Source of the DNA: Chitinophagaceae bacterium | Lineage (GTDB): Bacteria; Bacteroidota; Bacteroidia; Chitinophagales; Chitinophagaceae | Assembly (NCBI GenBank): GCA_016721725.1 | Contig: JADKHN010000006.1 | Location: 868,001-932,000 of the forward strand | Direction of reading: 5' to 3' | Length of the DNA stretch: 64,000 bases | Shown here: positions 8,308 to 16,994 of the stretch, in pieces | Layout: every line of letters starts with the position of its first letter | How positions within the stretch are numbered: position 1 is the first letter of the stretch | Position numbers and translations under genes: made by a program | The notes under the pieces: generated by a model | The model's database searches: none | The model's input: the letters and a program-made list of their open reading frames with translations, nothing else | What the model was told of the DNA's origin: nothing

Positions 8308-10398
8308 TTTAACCGGCATGATGCTGATGGCACAGCCACCGCCCGGTGCAAGTTTCAGGCTTAATGTCGTTTTACTGTCCACTACCTGCTTCGTGATCTT
8401 ATAGGCTGCCGGATTTTTCTGGTAATCGGCATCATCCGCATCGGCATAGATGATCGCGGTATATTTTTTACCGGGATCGAGAAATCCCAGGTCAACCGTC
8501 GTGCTGCGGCTATTCTCATCCGTGATCGAACCCAGGAACCAGCTGTTTGTCCCTTTAGCCTTCCGGGCTACGGTGATGTAATCGCCCGGTTCAGCTTCCA
8601 GGTACTTGCTGTCATCCCAATCGACCGCAACGTCCCTGATGAACTGAAAGGCGTCCATTTTCATTTCATAGACCTCCGGCAGGTCGGCCGCCATCTGTAA
8701 AGGACTGCAGATCGTCACATACAGGGCCAGTTGCTTGGCCAGGGTGGTATGGATGGTCTCTTTCTTATTCTTATCCCAGTAATTCAATTCCAGCTGGAAG
8801 ATACCCGGCGTATAATCCATCGGGCCGCCCATGAATCGGGTAAAGGGCAGGATCACATCATGCTGAGGCTTATTACCTTCACTCCAGGCATTGAATTCCA
8901 TGCCCCTGGCGGCTTCGCAGGCCAGCCAGTTGGGGTAGGTCCGGCTGAGTCCTGTCGGCCTGACCGGTTCATGCGCATCGAGCATGATCTTATAGGATGC
9001 CGTTTTCTGTGCAACCCGGACATAATGATTGACCATCCATTGCCCGTCGTGATGTTCGCCCCTGGGGATGATATGGCCTACGTAACCGGTCTTGACCGCA
9101 TCGTAACCGAATTTTTTCATGAAACGGTAAGCGGTATCCATCTGCCGTTCGTAATTGGTCACGGAAGCGGAGGTCTCGTGGTGCATGATCAGTTTCACTT
9201 TTTTGGATGCGGCATAACGCTGCAATTCCTTCACATCGAAATCGCCATAAGGCGTTACGAAATCAAATACGTTTTCCTTGTATTGGCCGAACCAATCCTC
9301 CCATCCCACATTCCATCCTTCCACCAATACCCCGCCGAAACCGTTCTTCGCGGCGAAATCGATATATCGTTTTACATTGGCGGTCGTAGCGCCGTGTTTG
9401 CCGCTGGCGCTGTCCCAGCTGGCCTTACCTACGTGCATCTCCCACCACACGCCGACGTATTTCGTTGGCTTGATCCAGGAAGGATCTTTGATCACGGAGG
9501 GATCATTCAGGTTCAGGATGGTATGAGAAGCGAGCAGGTCCGTCGCTTTATCCGACACCAGGATCGTCCTCCAGGGCGTGACCGCCGGCGCCTGCAGGTA
9601 AGCCTTATTGCCCAGTGCGTCCGGCACTAATACTGAAGTGAGGCTTTTATCGGCATTGTCATAACGAAGGTTCATGGCAGGATAATTCACCAAGGCCGCT
9701 TCATGTATGTTGATGTAGAGGCCGTCATCCGATTTCATCATCAACGGGGTCTGCACCGCCCTTCGGTCGATGAACTGGTGGGCGAAAATGGAAGCCGCGA
9801 ATTTGGGATCGTCCGAATCCACTTCACTGAGTTTGGTGACATTCGGGCTGAATTCATTGCTGTCGTAATCACCGGGGATCCAAAAGGCTTTGTGGTCACC
9901 GTTGAGCCTGAATTGCGTTTTTTCCTCCGATACGATAAAATGGTTGAGGTTGGCCTGTTTAGGGAATTCGTAACGGAACCCCACGCCGTCATCAAAGACC
10001 TTGAAGATGATGTTGAAGCTGACCGGCTTTTCTCCGGTTTGACCCAGGCTGACCCTGAGCTGTTTATAGTTATCCCGGATCTCCTTCACATCTCCCCAAA
10101 CCGGCTTCCAGGTGGTGTTGCTGGCGGATTGGGTGGACCCGGTCAGGGCCAGTTTCTCCGTCAGTGCGGGTAATGCCACATTCAGCATGGTCTGTTTCAG
10201 TTCGAAACCCATGGAAGAGGAGTTGATCACGGGCCTGTTCTTGTAATAAACACTATACATGGGCTTGCCCTGTTCGTTGAGCCAGAAAGAAAGCTGGATA
10301 TTATTATTCGGGGAACTGACGGTTATTTTTTCCTGTGCAACAACAAGCTGGATGAAGAGGACCAGGGCTGCAGCCAGGAAGGTCTTTTTAAAAAGCAT
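8305..10398 (-). CDS. Glycoside hydrolase family 97, inverting alpha-glucosidase type
   Basis: A 697-residue exported protein (signal peptide about residues 1-21). An N-terminal beta-sandwich runs to about residue 280, followed by a (beta/alpha)8 catalytic domain and a C-terminal beta domain, as in GH97. Glu408 (MHHETSAS), Glu477 (HEPVRPTG), Glu495 and Glu501 (CEAARGMEF) keep the spacing of the SusB residues E439, E508, E526 and E532. The retaining-type nucleophile Asp is absent; VKTGYVG stands at that site. It is therefore predicted to be an inverting, calcium-dependent alpha-glucosidase of the periplasm or cell surface. It follows an esterase gene on the same strand, with a 17-base inverted repeat between them. 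Confidence 0.93.
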   Translation of the reverse strand: MLFKKTFLAAALVLFIQLVVAQEKITVSSPNNNIQLSFWLNEQGKPMYSVYYKNRPVINSSSMGFELKQTMLNVALPALTEKLALTGSTQSASNTTWKPVWGDVKEIRDNYKQLRVSLGQTGEKPVSFNIIFKVFDDGVGFRYEFPKQANLNHFIVSEEKTQFRLNGDHKAFWIPGDYDSNEFSPNVTKLSEVDSDDPKFAASIFAHQFIDRRAVQTPLMMKSDDGLYINIHEAALVNYPAMNLRYDNADKSLTSVLVPDALGNKAYLQAPAVTPWRTILVSDKATDLLASHTILNLNDPSVIKDPSWIKPTKYVGVWWEMHVGKASWDSASGKHGATTANVKRYIDFAAKNGFGGVLVEGWNVGWEDWFGQYKENVFDFVTPYGDFDVKELQRYAASKKVKLIMHHETSASVTNYERQMDTAYRFMKKFGYDAVKTGYVGHIIPRGEHHDGQWMVNHYVRVAQKTASYKIMLDAHEPVRPTGLSRTYPNWLACEAARGMEFNAWSEGNKPQHDVILPFTRFMGGPMDYTPGIFQLELNYWDKNKKETIHTTLAKQLALYVTICSPLQMAADLPEVYEMKMDAFQFIRDVAVDWDDSKYLEAEPGDYITVARKAKGTNSWFLGSITDENSRSTTVDLGFLDPGKKYTAIIYADADDADYQKNPAAYKITKQVVDSKTTLSLKLAPGGGCAISIMPVK

Positions 10399-10416
10399 GG
10401 CAATCGGTTTAGGAGG

Positions 10417-10449
10417 TAAATCTACAATTTAATGTGTAAAAATTACACA
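10417..10449 (-). promoter_or_regulatory. Putative promoter/operator of the GH97 gene
   Basis: In the 52-base gap before GH97, TGTGTAA (10433-10439) and TTACACA (10443-10449) form a perfect inverted repeat around AAA. Closer to the gene, on the minus strand, TAGATTTA (10417-10424) is one mismatch from the TAnnTTTG -7 box. The inverted repeat would lie at the -33 region and could bind a regulator, or act as a weak terminator for the esterase gene. Confidence 0.35.
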
Positions 10450-10450
10450 C

Positions 10451-11281
10451 TTAAGGGGATTTCCGGAAAAAATCATGGAAAAAAAGAAGATGCCCCGGCA
10501 AACTGCTCGTCCAGTAATCCCAGCTATGGCCGCCGGGTTTCTCACTGTAAACATGCGGGATCTTCAATTGCAGCATTTTCTGGTGGGTCCGGCGGTTGGC
10601 CTCAATGAACATATCATTGACCCCGCAGTCGAAGATGATCTTTACCGGGGTGTTGGCACAGCGGTCGAGGAGGTTGATCACGGACAGGTCGTGCCATTCA
10701 TCGGAGTGAGTGAGCGTATCGCCGACGCGTTTATAGACGTCGAATTTCCTTTTCAGTTCATTCAGATCGAATCCGCCGCTCATGCTGCCTGCGGCGCCAA
10801 ATATATCGGGATGCCTTAAGGCAAGGAAAAGCGCGCCATGCCCTCCCATGCTCAGGCCGGTTATGGCACGGTATCTCCTATCCGCCAAAGACTTATAATG
10901 GCTGTCGATATAACTGACCACTTCGAATACGATATGTGTCTCGTAACGGTATGAGGGATCCACAGGACTGTCAAAATACCAACTGCCTGCGGCTCCGTCC
11001 GGACAAACGATCATCGTCTCATATTGATCCGCATAGTCCTTCAGCGCTGGCGCTTTCCTGATCCAGTTGCTGTAACAGCCGTCATAACCATGCAAGAGAT
11101 ATACGACCGGGAACTTGGTGATCTTAAACTTATATATATCCGGCTTGATGACCACGCAACGAATATTCTTCCGCATACTCTGGCTGTAGATATCCACCGT
11201 ATCCACGGTTCCGGACATGGCGAAGCCCGTACACAATAAGGGAAGGAGGATCAGAAAAAAGGTTTTCTTCCGGGCATTCAT
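10451..11281 (-). CDS. Exported esterase, esterase D/feruloyl-esterase-like alpha/beta hydrolase
   Basis: A 276-residue alpha/beta hydrolase with an N-terminal signal peptide. It shows YLLHGYDGCYSNW (oxyanion region), the nucleophile elbow GLSMGGHGA (GxSxG, about residues 143-151), an Asp in FDCGVNDMF and a late His in PGGHSWDYW, giving a full Ser-Asp-His triad. This is the esterase D / antigen 85-like family, whose members cleave acyl or feruloyl esters from sugars or short acyl esters. It lies upstream of GH97 on the same strand, so the pair could deacylate and then hydrolyse an exported glycan. The exact ester is unknown. A terminator-like hairpin separates it from the M1 peptidase gene upstream. 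Confidence 0.85.
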   Translation of the reverse strand: MNARKKTFFLILLPLLCTGFAMSGTVDTVDIYSQSMRKNIRCVVIKPDIYKFKITKFPVVYLLHGYDGCYSNWIRKAPALKDYADQYETMIVCPDGAAGSWYFDSPVDPSYRYETHIVFEVVSYIDSHYKSLADRRYRAITGLSMGGHGALFLALRHPDIFGAAGSMSGGFDLNELKRKFDVYKRVGDTLTHSDEWHDLSVINLLDRCANTPVKIIFDCGVNDMFIEANRRTHQKMLQLKIPHVYSEKPGGHSWDYWTSSLPGHLLFFHDFFRKSP

Positions 11282-11308
11282 ACGGCTAATCTAATCCTTT
11301 TATATAAA

Positions 11309-11335
11309 AAAAGCCGCCCTTTGCAGGCGGCTTTT
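11309..11335. terminator. Bidirectional hairpin after the M1 peptidase gene
   Basis: AAAAGCCGCC (11309-11318) pairs perfectly with GGCGGCTTTT (11326-11335) around a 7-base loop. On the minus strand the 3' arm ends in a T-run, fitting termination of the M1 peptidase transcript before the esterase gene. Confidence 0.8.
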
Positions 11336-11352
11336 ATATCCTTTTACGGATC

Positions 11353-13737
11353 TTAATTTTTGATCTCCTTCTGCATGGGGTTCACACCCGGGCCTCCGCC
11401 GCCGCGGGGTCCGTTTCCTCCCCTGCTCTTATATAACTGGAATTTGCTGGGTTGAGCAAAAGCGGGCCAGGTGTTATTATTCGTATTGATATCGGCTGTT
11501 TCACGCAGGGGGTCGAGTTGTATGGAAGCCACTTCCTTGTCCTTGATGAAGGCCTTGGTGACCTTATTCTCATTCTTACGCCATACCTGAACGCCGATCC
11601 GGTCGGTCTCCTTGGTGCCATCCTTATAGGTCCATTCGATAATGATCGGCATCACCAGTCCCCCTTTATTACTGAATGTGATCTCGTACATGCGCTTATT
11701 ACCGGCCTTATAAAAACGTTCGGCCTCTGTAAACGTATCGATAACGGCGGGAGGTGTTGTGATCTCGAAAGGCGTACTGTCTATTTTGACCAGTCCCCTG
11801 TCGTAACGCCAGTAAAAATCACGGAGCGATTCATCCGCATCCGTGGCGAACACGATCTTCCTGTCTTCCCGGTTGCGGATCTTGGAAATATCATCAAAAT
11901 TATTCAGCTGGGGCCTGGCCACCGGTTGTTTGCGGGTACCGCCGGTATTTGTTCCTCCTCCAACCGGATCAGATGACAAGACAGCCCATTTAACCGTGTC
12001 GATCGAAATATCACAGGGTTCAGTTCCGTAAAACCAACCCCTCCAGAACCAATCCAGGTCCTCGCCGCTGGCATCTTCCATGGTACGGAACAGGTCGGCC
12101 GGCGTAGGATGTTTGAAAGCCCAGCGCCTGGCATATTCCTTGAAGGCATAGTCGAACAGGTCCCTGCCCATGATCGTTTCACGCAGCATGTTGAGACCGG
12201 TCGCCGGTTTTGAATAGGCATTGGCACCGAAATTGGCGATGTTCTCGCTATTGGTCATGATGGGTTCCAGCTGATCTTTCGGCAATTTCATATAATCCAC
12301 GATCTTGTATGCGGGACCTTTGCTGACGGGATATTTATTATCGAAGAGTTCCTCTGTGAGGTATTCAACAAATGAGTTGAGGCCTTCGTCCATCCAGGTC
12401 CATTGGCGCTCGTCGCTGTTGATGATCATGGGGAAGAAGTTATGCCCCACTTCATGGATCACCACTCCCAGCATGCCATTCTTGGTTCCTTCGCTATATG
12501 TGCCATCCTTTTCGCAGCGGCCGAAGTTAAAGCAGATCATCGGGTATTCCATACCGTTTGCGGCTTCCAGGCTTTGCGCCACGGGATAAGGATAGGGAAT
12601 GGTGAATTTGGAATAGGTTTTAATGGTATGTGCAACCGTCTTGGTGCTGTATTTGCGATACAGGTTATACGCTTCTTTTCCGTAAGCGCTCATACACATC
12701 ACTTTCTTGCCCTCTACCATGGCGGGCATGGCATCCCAGATGAATTTACGGGAAGAGCCCCAGGCAAAGTCACGGACCATGTCGGCCTTGAATATCCAGG
12801 TCTTCTTTTCCTTCAGTTTTTGTTTTTCACGTGCCGTAGCCTCATCCAGGGTCACGATCTCGGTGACATCCGTTGCGGTCTGGGCTTTTTGCCAGCGCGC
12901 CAGTTGAGCTGGAGTCAGCACCTGCGGGTAATTCTGGCACTGACCGGTAGACATGATCACATGGTCTGCCGGTACGGTCATGCTCACTTTGAAATTACCA
13001 AAAGTGAGTGCAAACTCTCCTGAGCCAACGAACTGGTGGTTCTGCCAGCCCTGGAAATCGCTGTATACGCAAAGGCGCGGATACCATTGGGTCATGGTAT
13101 AGAGATCGTTCCCGTCTTCCGGGAAATACTCATAACCACCGCGTCCGCCGTATTTCGTCCTTTCAATGATGTTATAGTTCCAGTCGATCATGAATTTGAA
13201 CTGCTGACCGGGTTTCAAAGGCTGGGGCAATTCCACCCGCATCATGGTCTTGTTGATGGTATAGGCAAGCGGCTTCCCGGAAGCATCGGCTACCCGGGTG
13301 ATGTTATCGCCATATTCCTTGTCCTTATCGATCTTCCCGGTGGCACGCTGGAAATCATCTTCAGTCACCGATTTGGACATGAAATTGCTGCTCTGGTACC
13401 CGGAATTGTTCTTGGTGCTGTGTTGATTCTCGTCCAGCTGGATCCACAGATACGTGAGCACATCGGGAGAATTATTGAAATAGGTCAGGGTCTCCTTTCC
13501 GGTCAGGCGCCGGTTGGGTTCATCGATCTCGCAAACGATGTCATAGTCGCAACGCTGTTGCCAGTATTTGGGTCCTGGCGCACCGCTGGCGGTACGGTAT
13601 TCATTCGGGGTTGGCAAAATGGTCCCCAGTTGTTCGAACCGGTTGCCATGGTTGCTTCCCGGATTGTTCCTGATATCCTGTGCGGCTGCGGTGATCGTGC
13701 AGGCCAGGAAGGCAAGCAGATAAATCAGTTGTTTCAT
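11353..13737 (-). CDS. Exported M1 family zinc aminopeptidase
   Basis: A 794-residue protein with a signal peptide (cleavage near TAAAQ). The catalytic site is complete: H428-EVGH432 and E451 (HExxH-18-E), with NGMEY at 395-399 standing for the GxMEN exopeptidase motif. The C-terminal region is rich in Gly/Arg/Pro. M1 enzymes remove N-terminal residues from peptides; this exported form would work in the periplasm or at the surface. It is 35 bases downstream of the HupE-like gene on the same strand, and a DUF6702 gene lies just beyond. It ends in a strong hairpin. Confidence 0.93.
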   Translation of the reverse strand: MKQLIYLLAFLACTITAAAQDIRNNPGSNHGNRFEQLGTILPTPNEYRTASGAPGPKYWQQRCDYDIVCEIDEPNRRLTGKETLTYFNNSPDVLTYLWIQLDENQHSTKNNSGYQSSNFMSKSVTEDDFQRATGKIDKDKEYGDNITRVADASGKPLAYTINKTMMRVELPQPLKPGQQFKFMIDWNYNIIERTKYGGRGGYEYFPEDGNDLYTMTQWYPRLCVYSDFQGWQNHQFVGSGEFALTFGNFKVSMTVPADHVIMSTGQCQNYPQVLTPAQLARWQKAQTATDVTEIVTLDEATAREKQKLKEKKTWIFKADMVRDFAWGSSRKFIWDAMPAMVEGKKVMCMSAYGKEAYNLYRKYSTKTVAHTIKTYSKFTIPYPYPVAQSLEAANGMEYPMICFNFGRCEKDGTYSEGTKNGMLGVVIHEVGHNFFPMIINSDERQWTWMDEGLNSFVEYLTEELFDNKYPVSKGPAYKIVDYMKLPKDQLEPIMTNSENIANFGANAYSKPATGLNMLRETIMGRDLFDYAFKEYARRWAFKHPTPADLFRTMEDASGEDLDWFWRGWFYGTEPCDISIDTVKWAVLSSDPVGGGTNTGGTRKQPVARPQLNNFDDISKIRNREDRKIVFATDADESLRDFYWRYDRGLVKIDSTPFEITTPPAVIDTFTEAERFYKAGNKRMYEITFSNKGGLVMPIIIEWTYKDGTKETDRIGVQVWRKNENKVTKAFIKDKEVASIQLDPLRETADINTNNNTWPAFAQPSKFQLYKSRGGNGPRGGGGPGVNPMQKEIKN

Positions 13738-13772
13738 GGTTATTTTTGTTAAAAGTTATTTCTGTTTAAAGA

Positions 13773-14351
13773 TCAAAGCGGCCATCGGTTCCAGGCCATC
13801 GTTAAAGCTATGGAAAAAGCCAGTGCCGACAAAACCCAAACCCACCATTTCCGGGGAAGTCCTATTTGATCGACAACGATATAAGCGGTGATCAATATAC
13901 CAGACACCACGACAACCTGGCCAGCTTCAAGTCCAAGATTGAATCCGAAAAGCCCCCAACCGATCCCCTGGTCGCCCGCCAGCATGAATCGAATGGCATT
14001 GGCAAACCCCAGGCCGTGTATCAATCCAAAGAACAGGGCCAGGAAATAATTCAACCGTAAGGAACGTGGCCTGAATTCCCGTTGAAAAAAATTGAACAGG
14101 GCCGTGGCCATGATCGTACAGGGTATTAAAAATTCCACCCACCGATCATTTACCCGGACAATATCATATACACTCAGGGCCAGTGTAAGCGAATGGCCGA
14201 TCGTGAAAGCCGTTACCAGGACCAACACCTGCCGCCAGTTAACCATGAGGTAAATGGCGCTTAAGGCAAGCACGAATAGCAGGTGATCCAGGGCATGCCA
14301 ATCGATGATATGATGCCAGCCCAAATCAAAATAAAATCCTAAATCCTGCAT
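13773..14351 (-). CDS. HupE/UreJ-like membrane protein
   Basis: A 192-residue protein with five or six hydrophobic segments. The N-terminus is His-rich (GWHHIIDWHALDHLLFVLAL), the signature of the HupE/UreJ family, whose members are nickel permeases or accessory proteins for hydrogenase and urease. There is no hydrogenase or urease in view, so the metal link is only by family. The gene immediately precedes the M1 zinc peptidase in the same direction and is divergent from DUF6702 with an 85-base shared region, a recurring arrangement in Bacteroidota as far as I recall. Confidence 0.85.
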   Translation of the reverse strand: MQDLGFYFDLGWHHIIDWHALDHLLFVLALSAIYLMVNWRQVLVLVTAFTIGHSLTLALSVYDIVRVNDRWVEFLIPCTIMATALFNFFQREFRPRSLRLNYFLALFFGLIHGLGFANAIRFMLAGDQGIGWGLFGFNLGLEAGQVVVVSGILITAYIVVDQIGLPRKWWVWVLSALAFSIALTMAWNRWPL

Positions 14352-14436
14352 GCCTGATGTAATCCTTACGGGTTTATGTTAGTTTTGCTGCTCAAATATC
14401 CTGAAAGAAACGTTTTTTCACCAATCTCTGTGCTAA

Positions 14437-14943
14437 ATGGCATCTATTCTATTTAAATGGTTATTCCTGGCCTGCTGTTCAACCGGACTCTCCAGTAATG
14501 CCACGCATCCGATCTATGTCAGTGTCACGGAGATCGAATACAATGCCAGGGAAAAAAGCCTGGAACTGAGCTGCAAGATCTTCACCGACGACTTTGAAAA
14601 GACCCTTCGGCAGGGATATTCCGGGAAGGTCGACCTGCTCGGCGCAACCGACAAGGCCGCCATGAACAAACTGGTGAGCGACTATGTAAAAAAACATTTG
14701 ATCATCAGTGTCAGCGGAAAGCCTTTGAATCTCGATTTTATCGGGTATGAACAACAGGAGGAAGGGATCGTGAGCTTTTTCCAGTCCGCGGTTCCGCCCG
14801 GTTTAAAGAAACTTGATATAACGAATAATATACTATACGAATACAAGAGCGAGCAATTCAGCATCATCCACTGCATCGTGAACGGCAACCGTAAAAGTGT
14901 GAAACTGGTCAATCCGGAAACAAAAACCTATTTTGAATTTTGA
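14437..14943 (+). CDS. DUF6702 family exported protein
   Basis: A 168-residue protein with an N-terminal hydrophobic leader, followed by HPIYVSVTEIEYN and KIFTDDFEKTL, features of the DUF6702 family of Bacteroidota. It has no known function. The mature domain looks like an all-beta small domain, with alternating hydrophobic residues and few helices. It is divergently transcribed from the HupE-like gene and convergent with the CNNM/CBS gene, from which it is separated by a 20-base perfect palindrome. Proximity to HupE and the M1 peptidase is the only functional clue. Confidence 0.72.
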   Translation: MASILFKWLFLACCSTGLSSNATHPIYVSVTEIEYNAREKSLELSCKIFTDDFEKTLRQGYSGKVDLLGATDKAAMNKLVSDYVKKHLIISVSGKPLNLDFIGYEQQEEGIVSFFQSAVPPGLKKLDITNNILYEYKSEQFSIIHCIVNGNRKSVKLVNPETKTYFEF

Positions 14944-14954
14944 ATTCAAAATTC
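14935..14954. repeat. 20-base AT-rich palindrome at DUF6702 3' end
   Basis: A perfect palindrome with half-site GAATTTTGAA spans the stop codon of the DUF6702 gene and is followed by TTCACAATTTACAATTTC-type low-complexity sequence up to the convergent CNNM stop. It may act as a weak bidirectional terminator. Confidence 0.5.
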
Positions 14955-14973
14955 ACAATTTACAATTTCATAA

Positions 14974-16272
14974 TTAGTCTTCCAGGTCCTCCTTCAACCC
15001 CTCCGGGATGGTCAGCAACAATTTATCGATCCGCTGCCCGTCCATATCGATGATCTCGAAACGGAATCCCCTCCATTCGAACATTTCCCCGGTCTTGGGT
15101 ATATGCTCCAGTTCATGCAGCACAAATCCGGCCAGGGTATCAAAATCATGGTCGTCCTCATTCATCCATTCCGTCTTTTCAAAACGGCTTAAGAAATCAT
15201 AGAATGGGATCTGCGCATCCACCAGGTAGGTACCGTCGGCACGTTCGATGATCTCGTATTCATCCTGCCCGGTCTGCGGTACATCACCAACGATCGCTTC
15301 CAGGATGTCATTGAGGGTGATCATCCCTTCCAGTGTACCATATTCATTAACGATAAAGCAGCTGTGGATCTTGGTCTCCTTGAATTTTTCGAGCAGCTGG
15401 TAGGCGGTATTGTTCTCCGGAACAAACAGCGCAGGTTTGCAAAGATCCTTCAACAAGGTATCGGGCCTGGCTTTGAGCAGGTCTTTCACCGTGATGGTGC
15501 CCCTGATATTATCGATGATCCCTTCACAGACGGGGTAACTGCTGTAGATGATCTCTTCCGACCTGGATTTGACATCCTGCACGGTATCATTCACATCGAA
15601 CCAGGCGATATCGGTCCGGTGGGTCATCAATGAGGTGATGTTGCGGTCGCCCAGGTGGAAGACCCGCTCAATGATCTCCTTCTCTTCCTCTTCGATGGCG
15701 CCGTGTTCACTGCCTTCGGTGATCATGGCCTTGATCTCTTCTTCCGTGACCGAATTGTCCGATGCCGTTTTGATATTGAATAATTTGAAAAATAGATAGG
15801 AGATCTTCGACAACAGCCAAACGATCGGATAAGTGATGACCGAAAGGAAATTCATCGGTCCGGCAACCAGCCTGGCGATCTTTTCAGCCCGAAGCATTCC
15901 CAGGCGCTTGGGCACCAGTTCCCCGAAAATGATGGAAAGGAAAGTAACGATCACCACGATGATGAATGTGGAAACGCTGGCCGCATAAGGCCGCAACAAT
16001 TCGATCTTTTCTATATAGGGTTGTACATATTGCCCGAATTTCTCGCCGGAATACACACCGGTAAGGATCGCGATGAGGGTGATGAAGATCTGGGCGGTGG
16101 ACAGGAATTTCTCCGGATTCTCCGCCAGGGTCAATGCTGCTTTGGCCTTGACATCCCCTTTATTGGCCAATACCTCGAGCCGTCCCTTACGGGCGCTGAC
16201 GAGGGCTATCTCGCTCATGACGAGCAAGCCATTGATGATGATCAGGAGTAATAATATGACAACTTCAACCAT
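14974..16272 (-). CDS. CNNM/CBS-pair/CorC_HlyC membrane protein (hemolysin family)
   Basis: A 432-residue protein: an N-terminal CNNM/DUF21 membrane domain with about four segments (residues 1-170), a CBS pair (about 200-325) and a C-terminal CorC_HlyC domain (about 340-425). The family includes magnesium or cobalt transport proteins (MpfA, YhdP) and, in Bacteroidota, the related gliding protein GldE. Nothing near it points to gliding, so an ion-transport role is preferred. The PAP2 phosphatase gene ends six bases upstream of its start, so the two are likely cotranscribed. Confidence 0.92.
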   Translation of the reverse strand: MVEVVILLLLIIINGLLVMSEIALVSARKGRLEVLANKGDVKAKAALTLAENPEKFLSTAQIFITLIAILTGVYSGEKFGQYVQPYIEKIELLRPYAASVSTFIIVVIVTFLSIIFGELVPKRLGMLRAEKIARLVAGPMNFLSVITYPIVWLLSKISYLFFKLFNIKTASDNSVTEEEIKAMITEGSEHGAIEEEEKEIIERVFHLGDRNITSLMTHRTDIAWFDVNDTVQDVKSRSEEIIYSSYPVCEGIIDNIRGTITVKDLLKARPDTLLKDLCKPALFVPENNTAYQLLEKFKETKIHSCFIVNEYGTLEGMITLNDILEAIVGDVPQTGQDEYEIIERADGTYLVDAQIPFYDFLSRFEKTEWMNEDDHDFDTLAGFVLHELEHIPKTGEMFEWRGFRFEIIDMDGQRIDKLLLTIPEGLKEDLED

Positions 16273-16277
16273 AATGA

Positions 16278-16844
16278 TCAGGTCAGTTCGTAGGTTCTGT
16301 TAAACGAACGGCCCGACAAATATCCGATAAGTATTCCAATCATGGCTCCCGCAGTTATATCCAGTGGATAATGGACCCCTACATACACCTGGGCCAGGGA
16401 GATCAGGAGGGCCCACAAAAAGAATAGGGAGACCCAGTTACCAAACCTCTTTTTCAGGGTGAGGAACAGGAACATCGCCAGTCCGAAATGGTTGGCCGCA
16501 TGGGATGAGGTGAAACTGGAACTCTGGGGCCGGTAGCCCACCAGGATATGGATCCAGCCCGAATAGTCGGCATTGTTACAGGGCCTGAGACGCCAGAAAT
16601 TCTCCTTGACCAGGCTGCTGCTGACAAAATCGGTGAGGATGGCCGTGCCCGCCCCGAAGATCAGCCACCAGAAAGCGTTCTTCCGGCTATTCACCGCCAC
16701 CAGCAGAACCAAAAAAAGATACAGGGGGTACCAAAGGCCGGAATTGCGCATCCAGGGCATGAGCCAGTCGAAAAAATCATTGCTCCAGCGGCTGTTGATC
16801 AGCCTGAAGAGTTGGTGGTCGTAATGGAGGATCGCCCTGATCAT
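16278..16844 (-). CDS. PAP2-family membrane phosphatase
   Basis: A 188-residue membrane protein with about five hydrophobic segments. The three PAP2 motifs are present: K80-x6-R87-P88, S113-S114-H115 in place of PSGH, and H158-YPLD162. In motif 3 the usual Ser-Arg pair is Ala151-Gln152, so the third phosphate-binding Arg is replaced. The catalytic histidines are kept. The family dephosphorylates undecaprenyl pyrophosphate, phosphatidate or phosphatidylglycerol phosphate. It is cotranscribed with the CNNM gene and divergent from two phosphoglycerol-transferase-like genes, which fits lipid or lipid-carrier metabolism. Confidence 0.88.
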   Translation of the reverse strand: MIRAILHYDHQLFRLINSRWSNDFFDWLMPWMRNSGLWYPLYLFLVLLVAVNSRKNAFWWLIFGAGTAILTDFVSSSLVKENFWRLRPCNNADYSGWIHILVGYRPQSSSFTSSHAANHFGLAMFLFLTLKKRFGNWVSLFFLWALLISLAQVYVGVHYPLDITAGAMIGILIGYLSGRSFNRTYELT

Positions 16845-16994
16845 TGGTGTTTTACAAATCCGTTGGTTAAAATATCCGGGTAAAGATAATCCATCTCAGT
16901 ATAAGCCATTAAACCCCTGTTGTTCATACCCTGTTAAATCGGGGCAACCCAATAAATAATTAGCCTAATTTAGCGGCGTTCAAATGAAACACAC

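Noticed and set aside
8731..9630. A 299-codon open frame antisense to GH97
   Set aside because: The GH97 protein on the other strand keeps all catalytic residues; the antisense frame has no motif or promoter.
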